DNA of 64,000 nt from Tistrella mobilis KA081020-065 (GCF_000264455.2 NC_017966.1:372001-436000); one strand, 5' to 3'; numbered from the stretch's first letter, positions 25,808-35,781 are shown. Program-made: numbers and translations. The notes: generated from the sequence alone by a model not told the origin.

Positions 25808-28219
25808 TTACCGCCGCCGGCGACCGCCGATGAAGCGCCGGGCGGCTGCGACGATGCCCTCGGCATCGATGCCGTAATGGGCATAAAGATCCTCGACCGT
25901 GCCGGTCTGGCCGAAATGGTCGACGCCCAGCGCCGCCACACGGTGGCCGTTGACACCGCCCAGCCAGGCGAGCGTCGCCGGGTGGCCGTCGATCACGGTG
26001 ACGAGGCCGGCATGATCCGGCACCTGGTCGAGCAGGCGTTCGACATGCGACACCGCCGCGGGCTCGCCCTCGGCGCGGGCCTTTTCCGCCGCGGTCCAGC
26101 CGGCATGCAGCCGGTCGGCCGAGGTGACGGCCAGCACCGCGACATTGCGGCGGCTGCCGCCGATCATGCCTGCCGCCGCGATCGCCTCGGTGACGGTGAC
26201 GCCCTGATAGACGATCACCACCTCGCAGCCGGGCTCCGGCGCCTTCAGCCAGTAGCCGCCGGCCAGGATATCGGCCGCGAGGGTATCGTCGATCTCGCGC
26301 CGCATCTGCTCCACCGGCCGGGTCGACAGGCGCAGATAGACCGAGCCGCCGGCATCGTCGGGCAGGAAGGTGTCGGGGTCGGGGGTCTTTTTGCCGGCGC
26401 GCTGCATATGCGCGAAGCCCCAGTCCATGATCACCGCCAGCTCGTCGGCGAAACCCGGCTCGAACGAGGCGAGCCCGTCCTGGCTCATGCCGATCAGCGG
26501 CTGGGCGATCGACTGATGCGCCCCGCCCTCGCCCGCCAGCGACACGCCCGAGGGTGTGGCCACCACCATGAACCGGGCGTCCTGATAGCAGGCATAGTTC
26601 AGCGCATCGAGCCCGCGCGAGATGAACGGATCATAGAGCGTGCCGACCGGCAGCAGCCGCTCGCCGAAGAGTTCATGGGCAAGGCCGGCGGCGCCCAGCA
26701 TCAGGAAGAGGTTCATCTCGGCGATGCCGAGTTCGATATGCTGGCCCTGGGGCGAGAAATGCCATTTCTGGGTGCTGGGAATGCGCTGGCGCTGGAAGAT
26801 GTCGGCGATCTCGTCGGCGGCGAACAGCGCGCGGCGGTTCACCCAGCCGCCCAGATTGGTCGACACCGTGACGTCGGGCGAGGTGGTGACGATGCGCCGG
26901 GCCAGATCGCTGTCGGTTTTGGCGATCGCATCCATGATCCGGCCGAAAGCCGCCTGGGTGGAGGTGGTGCCGGCGGAGGCGAATTGCGGCCCGATCGGGG
27001 CCGCGACCGGCGCCGTCAGCCGGCGGCTTTCGGTGGTGTTGAACGGCACGCGGTCCAGGAAGTCGCGCAGCACCGCCGGGTCGAGGTCCAGCCCTTCGAA
27101 GGGTTCCCATTCATGGCCGGCGCGGATGCCCATGGCGTCGCGCAGCGCATGGATCTGCGCCTCGGTCATCTGGCCGGAATGATTGTCCTTGTGGCCGGCG
27201 AGCGGCGTGCCCCAGCCCTTGACCGTATAGGCGATGAAGACCGTCGGCCGGTCGTCCCGGATGCCGTGAAAGGCATCGAGCAGGCTTTCCAGACAGTGGC
27301 CGCCCAGATTGGCCATCAGATCGGCCAGCTCGGCATCGCTGCGCCGGGCCAGCAGCGCGCTCACCTCGCCCTGGTCGCCCAGATCGTCTTCCAGCCGCTC
27401 CCGCCAGGCGGCGCCGCCGCGGAACATCAGCGCGGAATAGAGCCCGTTCGGGCAGGCATCGATCCAGGCGCGCAGCTTTTCGCCGCCCGGCTCGGCAAAG
27501 GCGGCGCGCTGCAGGGCGCCGTATTTCACCGTCACCACCCGCCAGTCGAAGGCCTTGAAGATCGCCTCGATCCGCTCGTACAGCCCCTCGCGGACCACGC
27601 CGTCGAGGCTCTGGCGGTTGTAGTCGATCACCCACCAGGTGTTGCGCAGCCCGTGTTTCCAGCCTTCCAGCAGGCATTCATAGACATTGCCCTCGTCCAG
27701 CTCGGCATCGCCGACGAGCGCGATCATCCGGCCTTCGGGCCGGTCGGTGCGCGCCCAGGATTTGGCGCGGACATAATCCTGCACCATGGAGGCGAAGGCG
27801 GTGAAGGCGACGCCCAGCCCGACCGAGCCGGTCGAGATGTCGACATCGTCGGTATCCTTGGTGCGCGAGGGATAGGACTGCGCACCGCCGAAGCCGCGGA
27901 AGGCCTTCAGCTTGTCCAGGCTCTGGCGGCCGAACAGATACTGGATGGCGTGGAAGACCGGGGAGGCATGGGGCTTGACGGCAACCCGGTCTTCGGGCCT
28001 GAGCACGTCGAAATAGAGCGCCGTCATGATCGCGGTCATCGACGCCGAGGACGACTGATGGCCGCCCACCTTGACACCCGAGGCATTGGGCCGGATGTGG
28101 TTGGCGTGGTGGATCATCCAGTTCGACAGCCACAGCGCCTTGCGGTTCAGCGCCTCCAGCACGGTCATATGCTGCCCTGCCATCTTCTCTTCCGTCTCGC
28201 GCGTCACCATGCCGGTCAT
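25808..28219 (-). CDS. AceE-like thiamine-diphosphate 2-oxoacid dehydrogenase E1 (MdeB-like)
   Basis: A homodimeric-type pyruvate dehydrogenase E1/transketolase-fold enzyme of 803 residues. Visible features are the pyrophosphate-binding segment GDAELDEGNVYE and surrounding LVGDAELDEG, KGWGTPLAGHKDNH, and the second-half GQHIELGIAEMNL with HQS in the substrate region. ATG 28219 is preceded by GGGAGGAG; the longer frame runs through the divergent regulator's promoter. No E2 or E3 gene is adjacent, unlike a true aceEF operon. Together with the divergent Lrp-type gene this resembles Pseudomonas putida mdeB/mdeR (2-oxobutyrate dehydrogenase), but mdeA (methionine gamma-lyase) is absent. The true 2-oxoacid is therefore uncertain. 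Confidence 0.85.
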   Translation of the reverse strand: MTGMVTRETEEKMAGQHMTVLEALNRKALWLSNWMIHHANHIRPNASGVKVGGHQSSSASMTAIMTALYFDVLRPEDRVAVKPHASPVFHAIQYLFGRQSLDKLKAFRGFGGAQSYPSRTKDTDDVDISTGSVGLGVAFTAFASMVQDYVRAKSWARTDRPEGRMIALVGDAELDEGNVYECLLEGWKHGLRNTWWVIDYNRQSLDGVVREGLYERIEAIFKAFDWRVVTVKYGALQRAAFAEPGGEKLRAWIDACPNGLYSALMFRGGAAWRERLEDDLGDQGEVSALLARRSDAELADLMANLGGHCLESLLDAFHGIRDDRPTVFIAYTVKGWGTPLAGHKDNHSGQMTEAQIHALRDAMGIRAGHEWEPFEGLDLDPAVLRDFLDRVPFNTTESRRLTAPVAAPIGPQFASAGTTSTQAAFGRIMDAIAKTDSDLARRIVTTSPDVTVSTNLGGWVNRRALFAADEIADIFQRQRIPSTQKWHFSPQGQHIELGIAEMNLFLMLGAAGLAHELFGERLLPVGTLYDPFISRGLDALNYACYQDARFMVVATPSGVSLAGEGGAHQSIAQPLIGMSQDGLASFEPGFADELAVIMDWGFAHMQRAGKKTPDPDTFLPDDAGGSVYLRLSTRPVEQMRREIDDTLAADILAGGYWLKAPEPGCEVVIVYQGVTVTEAIAAAGMIGGSRRNVAVLAVTSADRLHAGWTAAEKARAEGEPAAVSHVERLLDQVPDHAGLVTVIDGHPATLAWLGGVNGHRVAALGVDHFGQTGTVEDLYAHYGIDAEGIVAAARRFIGGRRRR

Positions 28220-28359
28220 GGGCGTTTCACTCCTCCCGTCGCACCGATGGCCTCTGCCACCGAACGCCCTATTCTGCGCCGGGTTGAGCAGTGGTTCTTG
28301 CCTATTTTCGGCCCCAAAGACAGACTGCACGCAGTGTTCTGCTAAAAAGGGGCCCCCGC

Positions 28360-28839
28360 ATGGCAGCATCTGCTGAACCCGATCTGGACGCCGTCGACCG
28401 GCGGATCCTGAGGGCACTGCAGGAAGACGGCCGCATCACCGTCCAGGCGCTGGCCGAGAAGGTGGGCCTTTCCCCCTCCCCCTGCCTGCGCCGGATCCGG
28501 ATGATGGAAGAGGCCGGCGTGATCACCGGCTATGCCGCCCTGGTCAACCAGAACGCGGTCGGCCTGCCGGTCTCGGTGTTCGTCTCGATCAAACTGGAAC
28601 GCCAGCGCGCCCCCGAACTCGACGCCTTCGCCCGCGCCATCACCGCCTGGCCCGAAGTGATGGAATGCTACCTGATGACCGGCGCCCGCGACTTCCTGCT
28701 GCGGGTGGTCTGTGCCGACCTCGCGGCCTATGAGGCGTTTCTCAGGGACCGGCTGACCCAGCTGGACGGGGTGGGCTCGATCGAATCGAGTTTTGCGTTG
28801 GGGCAGGTGAAGTATTCGCGGGTTTTGCCGGTGGGGTGA
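28360..28839 (+). CDS. Lrp/AsnC-family transcriptional regulator
   Basis: A 159-residue protein with an N-terminal winged helix-turn-helix (LDAVDRRILRALQEDGRITVQ in part; LSPSPCLRRIRMMEEAGVI) and a C-terminal RAM ligand-binding domain (VMECYLMTGARDFLLRVV). ATG 28360 is preceded by AAGGGG and leaves 140 bp to the divergent dehydrogenase gene, the classic arrangement for a local activator. It probably senses an amino acid and controls the AceE-like gene. Confidence 0.9.
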   Translation: MAASAEPDLDAVDRRILRALQEDGRITVQALAEKVGLSPSPCLRRIRMMEEAGVITGYAALVNQNAVGLPVSVFVSIKLERQRAPELDAFARAITAWPEVMECYLMTGARDFLLRVVCADLAAYEAFLRDRLTQLDGVGSIESSFALGQVKYSRVLPVG

Positions 28840-29057
28840 GGGGTAGGTGTTGTGGCGCTGAGCGCGATCAGGGGGAAGGCCGGCTCTGGAAAGTTTGGTG
28901 CGGAATCGCAATCCCGCACCAAGCCAATGCCGGAACCGGGACGAGCTATTACCTATGTCTCCGGTCTGAAGCACTACCCTTCTTTCCGGTCGCTCAGTCC
29001 CCGGTGACCTGCTGAAAATGGACGAACAATGAGTGCCGAATAATTATCGTACCACTT

Positions 29058-30074
29058 TCAAAAGGAATAAGGTATGCCCTGCGTTCCCCGATAGAATATA
29101 GCATCCAGAGAAGCATTTCCTGTGCTAAAGGATCCACTCGATGTTTCTCTAAAAGTGAAACGCCGATACATATTACCATTTCTGGAATTCCGATAGGATG
29201 TAAAATTTTTCAATAGCATGCAATCGGACGGGTTTGGCAAAATCCGAAAATATTCACTTTCATGAAAACAAAATATAAGCAAACTTGGCGAATTTCTACA
29301 AAATCCTATTTGATTTTCATAAACATCAAAAATATAAGAACCAGAGATATTTTTTCTTGCGCTGAGAGCGACTATTCTGCGCCCTCCGTTAATTTCGCGA
29401 AATTTTCGCCGATCAATCTTCTCATAATGACCATCAAAATTCTTTATGATTGATCTCAGGACGTCGGCAATAAAATGATCATCGATACTTTGTTCTCCAT
29501 GGTCGCACGACATGCCAACCAACGGCCGTTTGGCGATTGGAACATCTTTCCACATTTTTGATGAAACGAAAGACGGGTCGAGCCACCCATCCGGATACCC
29601 GGGAGGCCTCTCGGGTGGCGGCCTATCATCCGGATGCCAGCCATAGAGTTCAAAAGAGCGGTACTTCAAACAGGCGATAACCTCTGAATCATGGTCCGTG
29701 AGGCTTGCAAGAGCCACCGGAAGAAGAACCAGGTTGGCGATACATGTGTGATAGCGAGGGTCGTAACAGGATTTCGGCCAGATATGGCAGGCGCTATAGC
29801 GCTTGGGCATCACACCGGATCCGAACACGGCTTTCTTAATGGCTTGATTGGCCTTCGAATTATCATCAAGAGTAATGCCGTTTACGACCTCCCCTCGTTT
29901 CTCATCATTTCTGGCACGGCGCGTATTCGGAAACCAGGCACCGCTCGGATTAAGCTTCCTGCGCTCCTGGAATACTCTCGGATGGGCCCAAAGGCTGCAA
30001 CCTGCCACCAGCGCCGGCAACTTCACACCCAAACGGACTGTTCCCGCTGCAAGCAAATCATCACCGTTGAGCAT
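29058..30074 (-). CDS. Unknown accessory protein with an HNH-nuclease-like motif
   Basis: A 338-residue protein in DNA much AT-richer than the rest of the window, suggesting horizontal transfer. Residues 78-130 read as an HNH-like core: ACHIWPKSC with His97, a following YHTCIANLVLLP with Asn114, and DHD at 127-129. This resembles the H-x-P...NL-x-LLP layout of some HNH/DUF1524-type nucleases. The C-terminal 200 residues match nothing I recognise. ATG 30074 has AAGAGG 5 nt upstream. No methylase, toxin partner or phage gene is next to it. It could be an orphan defence or mobile nuclease; the function is unproven. Confidence 0.6.
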   Translation of the reverse strand: MLNGDDLLAAGTVRLGVKLPALVAGCSLWAHPRVFQERRKLNPSGAWFPNTRRARNDEKRGEVVNGITLDDNSKANQAIKKAVFGSGVMPKRYSACHIWPKSCYDPRYHTCIANLVLLPVALASLTDHDSEVIACLKYRSFELYGWHPDDRPPPERPPGYPDGWLDPSFVSSKMWKDVPIAKRPLVGMSCDHGEQSIDDHFIADVLRSIIKNFDGHYEKIDRRKFREINGGRRIVALSARKNISGSYIFDVYENQIGFCRNSPSLLIFCFHESEYFRILPNPSDCMLLKNFTSYRNSRNGNMYRRFTFRETSSGSFSTGNASLDAIFYRGTQGIPYSF

Positions 30075-30472
30075 GCAGACCTCTTAGGATTAGCGGCGAA
30101 TTCACACACCGATCGAAATGTCATTCAATTTTGGGCGGATTTTCGTGTGATCGCCTGTCGGCAAATAAGAGACTACGCATACCGGGGCAGCAGATCCATC
30201 CATTTTTATCCGCTAGAGCGCATTATTGTTCAAACAAACTACTATAAGTATATATAATGTTAATAGTGTAACCGGCACGTGCAGCGACCTCTTTACCTCC
30301 TTGCCCGCGATGCATGACCGGCCCCATCATGCTCGAGCTTACTGATAAGGCAATCTGCCGTCACTATGTCTGCGCAGCGGAGCAAAAGCGTGCACCCACA
30401 GCGCAGCGGTTTATGGTCTGATCAAAAAGTCCTGCGGAGCATCCGTATATCGTCTTCGACCCTGATCATGTG

Positions 30473-30490
30473 AGGGGCCTTCGGGCCCCT
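30473..30490 (+). terminator. UUCG-loop hairpin, likely rho-independent terminator
   Basis: AGGGGCC-TTCG-GGCCCCT forms a 7-bp stem with the extra-stable C(UUCG)G tetraloop on the + strand, followed by TGTTCTG. No + strand protein gene ends here, so it may terminate a small RNA, or act as a processing hairpin for the 3' end of the pst transcript. Confidence 0.5.
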
Positions 30491-30512
30491 TGTTCTGTGG
30501 TTTGGGGATCCC

Positions 30513-30547
30513 GGCCTGGAAGGGCGTGCGTCCCTTCATGCCAGGCC
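30513..30547. repeat. Interrupted inverted repeat downstream of pstB
   Basis: GGCCTGG-AAGGG pairs with CCCTT-CATG-CCAGGCC, a 12-bp stem with a 4-nt bulge and a 7-nt loop. It is in the 3' region of the pst operon and 22 bp from the UUCG hairpin. There is no T run, so it is not a classic terminator on either strand. Confidence 0.5.
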
Positions 30548-30657
30548 CCTCGTGCGGCTGGTTCATGCCTGAAAGAAGCCGATAATTCGACCGTAGAGGC
30601 TTTGAAGATCGGATAGGCGCCGCTCCAGTTTCGAGACCCCGGCAAGACATATCCCCC

Positions 30658-31457
<800 letters not shown>

Positions 31458-31461
<4 letters not shown>

Positions 31462-32339
31462 TTGCGGCCTCGGGCAGAGATCAGGCGGGCGGTGATGGAG
31501 AGCAGCAGCACGCCGGCTGCAATGAGCAGCGCGCCCGCCCAGGCGAGATCCTGCCAGTCGCGATAGGGGCTCATCGCGAACTGGAAGATCACCACCGGCA
31601 GGCTGGGGGTGGGACCGGTGAGGTCGTAGGCATAGAACTGGTTGTTGAGCGCGGTGAACAGCAGCGGCGCGGTCTCGCCCGCAATGCGGGCGATGGCGAG
31701 CAGAACGCCGGTCAGGATGCCGCTGGCCGCCGCGCGCCAGGTGACGCCGGCGATCATCCGCCAGCGCGGCATGCCGAGGGCAACGGCCGCCTCGCGCAGC
31801 TGGTCGGGGACCAGCGCCAGCATGTCTTCGGTGGTGCGCACGATCACCGGCACCGCGATCAGCGCCAGCGCCGCCGCCCCCGCCCAGCCCGAGAAATGGC
31901 CGAGCGGCACCACGATCAGGACATAGACCGTGAGCCCGACGATGATCGAGGGCGCGCTCAACAGCGTGTCGGCGAACAGGCGCACCAGGCCGGCGGCCCG
32001 GCTGTCGCGGCCGTATTCGGCCAGCCATGTACCCGTCAGCACACCCACCGGGGTTGCGACCGCAATCGCCGCCGCGGTCATCGACAGGCTGCCCAGAATG
32101 GCGTTGAGCAGCCCGCCCCTGCTGCCCGGCGGCGGGGTCGCGCGGGTGAAGACGTCGAGCGAGAGGGCGCCCGCACCACGGATCACCAGCTCCCACAGGA
32201 TCAACGCCAGCACCAGAAGGGCGGCCAGCGCCGCGCCGGTGCACAGCCCCGTCATCACCAGATTGACCAGCCGACGTCGGCGCAGCCGTGCGGGCGAAAC
32301 CGGGATGGTGCCCCCTCTCATCGCCCCCTCCTCCCTCAT
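31458..32339 (-). CDS. pstA: Phosphate ABC importer permease PstA
   Basis: Inner-membrane permease of 293 residues with about six transmembrane segments and the cytoplasmic coupling motif [17 protein letters not shown]. The PstA-typical segment [20 protein letters not shown] is present in the C-terminal half. The first ATG overlaps the pstC stop (ATGA at 32336-32339), and the stop overlaps pstB the same way, so pstC, pstA and pstB are translationally coupled. Confidence 0.95.
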
Positions 32340-33346
32340 CGACCCGCCCTCCCCGTCCGGTTCAGCAGCGCGCGGGCGCCGAGCAGCACCACGAAGGTGA
32401 CCACGAACAGGATCAGCCCCAGCGCCGTCAACGCCGAGACATAGACATCGCCCGAGGCCTCGGTGAATTCATTCGCGAGCGTCGCCGAGATGGTGGTGCC
32501 GGGCTGAAGCAGCGAGGCATGAATGCGATGGGCATTGCCGATCACGAAGGTGACGGCCATCGTCTCGCCCAGCGCGCGGCCAAGGCCGAGCATCACGCCG
32601 CCGATCAGCCCGCGCCGGGCATGGGGGATCAGCACGCGGCGCGATACCTCCCAGGTGGTGGCGCCGACGCCATAGGCGGCCTCGCGCAGCACCGGCGGCA
32701 CCTCCGCCAGCACCTGGCGGGCGACCGAGGTGATGAAGGGCAGCACCATCACCCCCAGGATCAGCCCGGCGGTGAGCACGCCGATGCCGAAAGGCGGCCC
32801 CTGGAACAGCGCGCCCACGACCGGCAGCGGCCCGAGCGTGTCGATCAGCGCCGGATAGACCGTGGAGGCCAGCACCGGCGCCAGCACGAACAGCCCCCAC
32901 ATGCCATAGATGATGCTGGGAATGGCGGCCAGCAGCTCCACCGCCACCGCCAGCGGCGCGCGCAGCCGGTGGGGGCAGAGTTCATTCAGGAAGATGGCGA
33001 TGCCGAGCGCCGCCGGCACCGCCAGGATCATGGCGATCGCCGCCGTGATCAGCGTGCCCGCAACCGGTGCCACCGCGCCATAGACATCGGTCACCGGGTT
33101 CCAGGCCTGGGTGACCAGAAACCCCACCCCCATCTGATCCGCCACCGGCAGGCTGCCGATCACCAGCACCACCAGCATGGCGGCAAGTGCGGCCACCACC
33201 ATCAGCGCGGCGATGCCGGTCAGCCGCCGGAACGGCCCGTCCCAGCCAAGCCCCGCCGGCAGGGCGCTGAGGTGCAGCGGCCGGGCCACCGGATGGGCAG
33301 AAACGATGTCCGGCTCCGGCGCAAGGCCGGCCTCTTCGACGCTCAT
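32336..33346 (-). CDS. pstC: Phosphate ABC importer permease PstC
   Basis: Partner permease of PstA, 336 residues. It has the PstC hallmarks [16 protein letters not shown]-like segment (here [16 protein letters not shown]), a coupling loop [20 protein letters not shown] and [21 protein letters not shown] 33346 has GAGG upstream; the frame extends further 5' but would run into pstS. It lies 85 nt downstream of pstS. Confidence 0.95.
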   Translation of the reverse strand: MSVEEAGLAPEPDIVSAHPVARPLHLSALPAGLGWDGPFRRLTGIAALMVVAALAAMLVVLVIGSLPVADQMGVGFLVTQAWNPVTDVYGAVAPVAGTLITAAIAMILAVPAALGIAIFLNELCPHRLRAPLAVAVELLAAIPSIIYGMWGLFVLAPVLASTVYPALIDTLGPLPVVGALFQGPPFGIGVLTAGLILGVMVLPFITSVARQVLAEVPPVLREAAYGVGATTWEVSRRVLIPHARRGLIGGVMLGLGRALGETMAVTFVIGNAHRIHASLLQPGTTISATLANEFTEASGDVYVSALTALGLILFVVTFVVLLGARALLNRTGRAGR

Positions 33347-33431
33347 GAAACCTCGCAGGGCCGCCGCCGGCAGGGGATGCCCCCACAGGCGGCGGCCGGA
33401 CGACAGACGCAATGCACAGACAACGCCGGGA

Positions 33432-34481
33432 TCAGTAGACGGGTTTGCCGTCCTTGCCCTTGATGCTGTCGGCCCAGGTCTTTTCGACCATCTGCACCAC
33501 CGCCTGCGGCATCGGCACATAGTCGAGCTTTTCCGCCGCGGCACCGCCATTGGCGTAGCTCCAGGCGAAGAATTTGAGCGCGGCGGCCGCGCGGGCCGGC
33601 TGGTCGGCCTGGCTGTGCATCAGGATGAAGCTGGCACCGGTGATCGGCCAGCTGTCCCGGCCCGGCTGATCGGTCAGAACCAGGTGATAGCCTTCGGCAT
33701 GGGCCCAGTCGGCATTGGCAGCGGCGCTCTGGAAGGTCTTGCTTTCCGGGGCGACCACGGCGCCGTCATGGTTCTTCATCTTCAGCCAGGCCAGCTTGTT
33801 CTGAAGCGCATAGGCGTATTCGACATAGCCGATCGAACCCGGGGTCTGGCCGGTGAAGTTGGCCACACCCTCATTGCCCTTGCCGCCGAGCCCGGTCGGC
33901 CATTCGACCGCGGTGCTGGCGCCGATGTCTTTCTTCCAGTCGGCACTGACCGAGGAGAGATAGGTGGTGAACAGGAAGGTGGTGCCCGATCCGTCGGCGC
34001 GATGGACCACGGCGATCGCCTGATCGGGCAGTTTGACGCCCGGGTTCAGGGCGACCAGCGCCGGATCGTTCCATTTGGTGATCTTGCCCATATAGATCGC
34101 GGCCAGCGTCGGCCCGTCGATCTCCAGCGCACCGGCGGCGATGCCCGGGATGTTGACCACCGGCACCACGCCGCCCATGACCATCGGCCACTGCACCAGG
34201 CCCGCGGCCTTCAGATCGGCGGCTTCCAGCGGCATGTCCGAGGCGCCGAAATCGACGGTATGCGCCTTGATCTGCTTGATGCCGCCACCGGAGCCGATGG
34301 ACTGGTAGTTCAGCGAAACGCCGGTTTCGGCCTTATAGGCCTCGGCCCATTTCGCATAGACCGGGTACGGGAAGGTCGCACCGGCACCGGTGATCTCGTC
34401 GGCGGCCTGGGCGGTGCCGATGCTCAGGCCGAGCATCAACAGTCCTCCGGCAACAGCCGGAAGGCGACGAAGGACGGACAT
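33432..34481 (-). CDS. pstS: Periplasmic phosphate-binding protein PstS
   Basis: High-affinity phosphate-binding lipid-free PstS of 349 residues. The signal peptide ends near TAQA-ADEITGAG. Family motifs are ITGAGATFPYPVYAKWAEAY, YQSIGSGGGIKQI, VDFGASDMPL and VHRADGSGTTFLFTTYL. ATG 34481 has GGAG about 10 nt upstream. First gene of pstSCAB, whose expression is presumably controlled by PhoB, although no clear Pho box was seen. Confidence 0.95.
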   Translation of the reverse strand: MSVLRRLPAVAGGLLMLGLSIGTAQAADEITGAGATFPYPVYAKWAEAYKAETGVSLNYQSIGSGGGIKQIKAHTVDFGASDMPLEAADLKAAGLVQWPMVMGGVVPVVNIPGIAAGALEIDGPTLAAIYMGKITKWNDPALVALNPGVKLPDQAIAVVHRADGSGTTFLFTTYLSSVSADWKKDIGASTAVEWPTGLGGKGNEGVANFTGQTPGSIGYVEYAYALQNKLAWLKMKNHDGAVVAPESKTFQSAAANADWAHAEGYHLVLTDQPGRDSWPITGASFILMHSQADQPARAAAALKFFAWSYANGGAAAEKLDYVPMPQAVVQMVEKTWADSIKGKDGKPVY

Positions 34482-34621
34482 ATGCCAACATCTCCAACGG
34501 GATATGGATCGGAAGGGCCGCGGCGAGGGCACTATAGGCCCGCGTCTTCCACCTCTGCATCCCGATTCCAAGTCGACCGGCCATAATTCATCAAACTGAC
34601 ACATATCGACTTGATATTGAC

Positions 34622-34642
34622 GATTGCCCATTTTGGGCAATC
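34622..34642. promoter_or_regulatory. Perfect palindrome upstream of pstS
   Basis: GATTGCCCA and TGGGCAATC are perfect inverted arms around a 3-nt centre, about 140 nt upstream of the pstS start. It is either an operator or a leader hairpin. It does not match the Pho-box direct-repeat pattern. Confidence 0.5.
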
Positions 34643-34710
34643 TTCAGACATACTCATTCTTGTTTGGTCATGGTGACTGCTGCTCTTGTAAAGATGCGGT
34701 GGCGGTCATG

Positions 34711-34744
34711 AAAAAACGGTCGCTTCCGAAACGGAAACGGCCGT
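34711..34744 (-). terminator. Rho-independent terminator after the phosphonopyruvate hydrolase gene
   Basis: On the - strand a GC-rich 12-bp stem (CGGCCGTTTCCG with CGGAAGCGACCG, one mismatch and one G-U pair) closes on a TTT loop and is followed by six Ts. It separates the phosphonate genes from pstS. Confidence 0.75.
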
Positions 34745-34829
34745 CGGGCGGCTGATGACCCGGATGGTTTCGCTTGGCCGCCATGCCGTTGGACTGGCAA
34801 GGGCCGCGACATTTAAGCGGCGCGGCCGG

Positions 34830-35744
34830 TCAGCGCAGAAATGCCGCCTCGTCGCGCGCCACCTGATCCATGCCCTGCAGGCGGAAGATTTCGCCGACCG
34901 GGGCGATGCCGCCCTCGACGCCCAGCGTGTCGCCATCGGCCATGATCCGGGCGAAGCTCTGCTGCATGGCGGCGACCGCGGCCCGGATCGCATGGTTGCC
35001 ATAGATCACCAGGCCGACCCGGCCGCTTGCCGCGGCGCGCGCCATGGTCATCTGCGGATAGGCGGTGGGGACGATGACGATCGGGATGCCGCCATCCCAG
35101 GCGGCGATGAAGCCCTCGATCTCGTCGGGGGTGGTCGACTTCGAATGGACCAGCAGCAGATCCGCCCCGGCGGCGGCATAGGCGCGGCCGCGCTCCAGCG
35201 CCGCACCCGGCCCGGCGCCGGCGATCAGCGCCTCGGTACGGGCGATGATCAGGAAATCCGGGTCGTTCCGGGCGTGGCGGGCGGCCTCGATCTTGCCCTG
35301 AAACTCGGCGATCCGGAGCAGGTCCTGACGCCCGCCCTCGACCAGCGAGGTGACCTTGGGAAAGACCTTGTCCTCGATCACCACCGCGGCGGCACCCGCC
35401 GCCTCGTAGCTGCGCACGGCATGCAGGACGTTGAGGGCATTGCCGAAACCGGTGTCGATATCGGCCACCACCGGCAGGCGGGTGCGGGCCGCCATCGCGC
35501 GTACGACCTCCAGATGCTCGGCCATCGAGACCAGGCTGATATCGGGCAGGCCGAGCGCCGCCGAGATTTCAAAACCGCTGGCCCAGGCGCCGTCGAAGCC
35601 CGCCTCTTCCACCAGCCGCGCCGAAAGCGGGTTGTGGGCGGCCATGATGCGGGCGGGCGTGGTGTGGGCGGGCGTGGTGTGGGCGGGCATGGCATTGTGG
35701 GCGCCGGAAACGCGGTCGCGGAAGGCCCGTCGGGTCGATGTCAT
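34830..35744 (-). CDS. palA: Phosphonopyruvate hydrolase (PEP mutase/isocitrate lyase superfamily)
   Basis: Cleaves the C-P bond of phosphonopyruvate to pyruvate and phosphate. The 304-residue TIM-barrel protein has MAAHNPLSARLVEEAGFDG, the metal-site VADIDTGFGN and the gating-loop segment IEDKVFPKVTSL, with Thr where PEP mutases carry Asn (KxNS). The tail motif GNHAIRAAV is shared, as I recall, with the Variovorax Pal2 hydrolase. These favour hydrolase over mutase. The neighbours (aminotransferase, ABC importer, LysR) match the known pal phosphonoalanine cluster. Oddity: residues 19-31 contain a PAHTT repeat inserted before MAAHNPL. ATG 35744 has AAGGAAG upstream. Confidence 0.82.
   Translation of the reverse strand: MTSTRRAFRDRVSGAHNAMPAHTTPAHTTPARIMAAHNPLSARLVEEAGFDGAWASGFEISAALGLPDISLVSMAEHLEVVRAMAARTRLPVVADIDTGFGNALNVLHAVRSYEAAGAAAVVIEDKVFPKVTSLVEGGRQDLLRIAEFQGKIEAARHARNDPDFLIIARTEALIAGAGPGAALERGRAYAAAGADLLLVHSKSTTPDEIEGFIAAWDGGIPIVIVPTAYPQMTMARAAASGRVGLVIYGNHAIRAAVAAMQQSFARIMADGDTLGVEGGIAPVGEIFRLQGMDQVARDEAAFLR
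35651..35694. repeat. 15-bp in-frame minisatellite inside the hydrolase gene
   Basis: GGGCGGGCGTGGTGT is repeated at 35651-35665 and 35666-35680, with a partial third copy after. It encodes repeated PAHTT units near the N terminus, where relatives have none that I recall. The length is a multiple of 3, so copy changes keep the frame. Confidence 0.8.
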
Positions 35745-35781
35745 CGATCTTCTTCCTTGAAAAGAAAAGGATTGCGGCGGA

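Larger units (their letters stand above)
30075..30657. other. AT-rich to mixed intergenic region with two hairpins
   Basis: 583 bp with no convincing protein gene. The first 200 bp are AT-rich and probably hold the promoter of the HNH-like gene. The second half returns to high GC and carries two hairpins (30473-30490 and 30513-30547). No IS terminal repeats or tRNA were recognised. Confidence 0.55.
34482..34829. other. pstS upstream region and 3' end of the phosphonopyruvate hydrolase gene
   Basis: 348 bp without a gene. On the - strand it holds the terminator of the preceding gene (34711-34744), then a perfect 9-bp inverted repeat (34622-34642), then the pstS leader. A TGTCA-like half site lies near 34595-34602, but I could not assemble a full Pho box. 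Confidence 0.6.

Noticed and set aside
29058-30657. AT-rich segment as an insertion sequence or prophage remnant
   Set aside because: No transposase, integrase, terminal inverted repeats or target-site duplication could be seen.
34830-35744. Annotation as PEP mutase (phosphonate biosynthesis)
   Set aside because: The gating loop reads KVTS rather than KxNS, no phosphonopyruvate decarboxylase is nearby, and the neighbours are an importer and aminotransferase of a catabolic locus.
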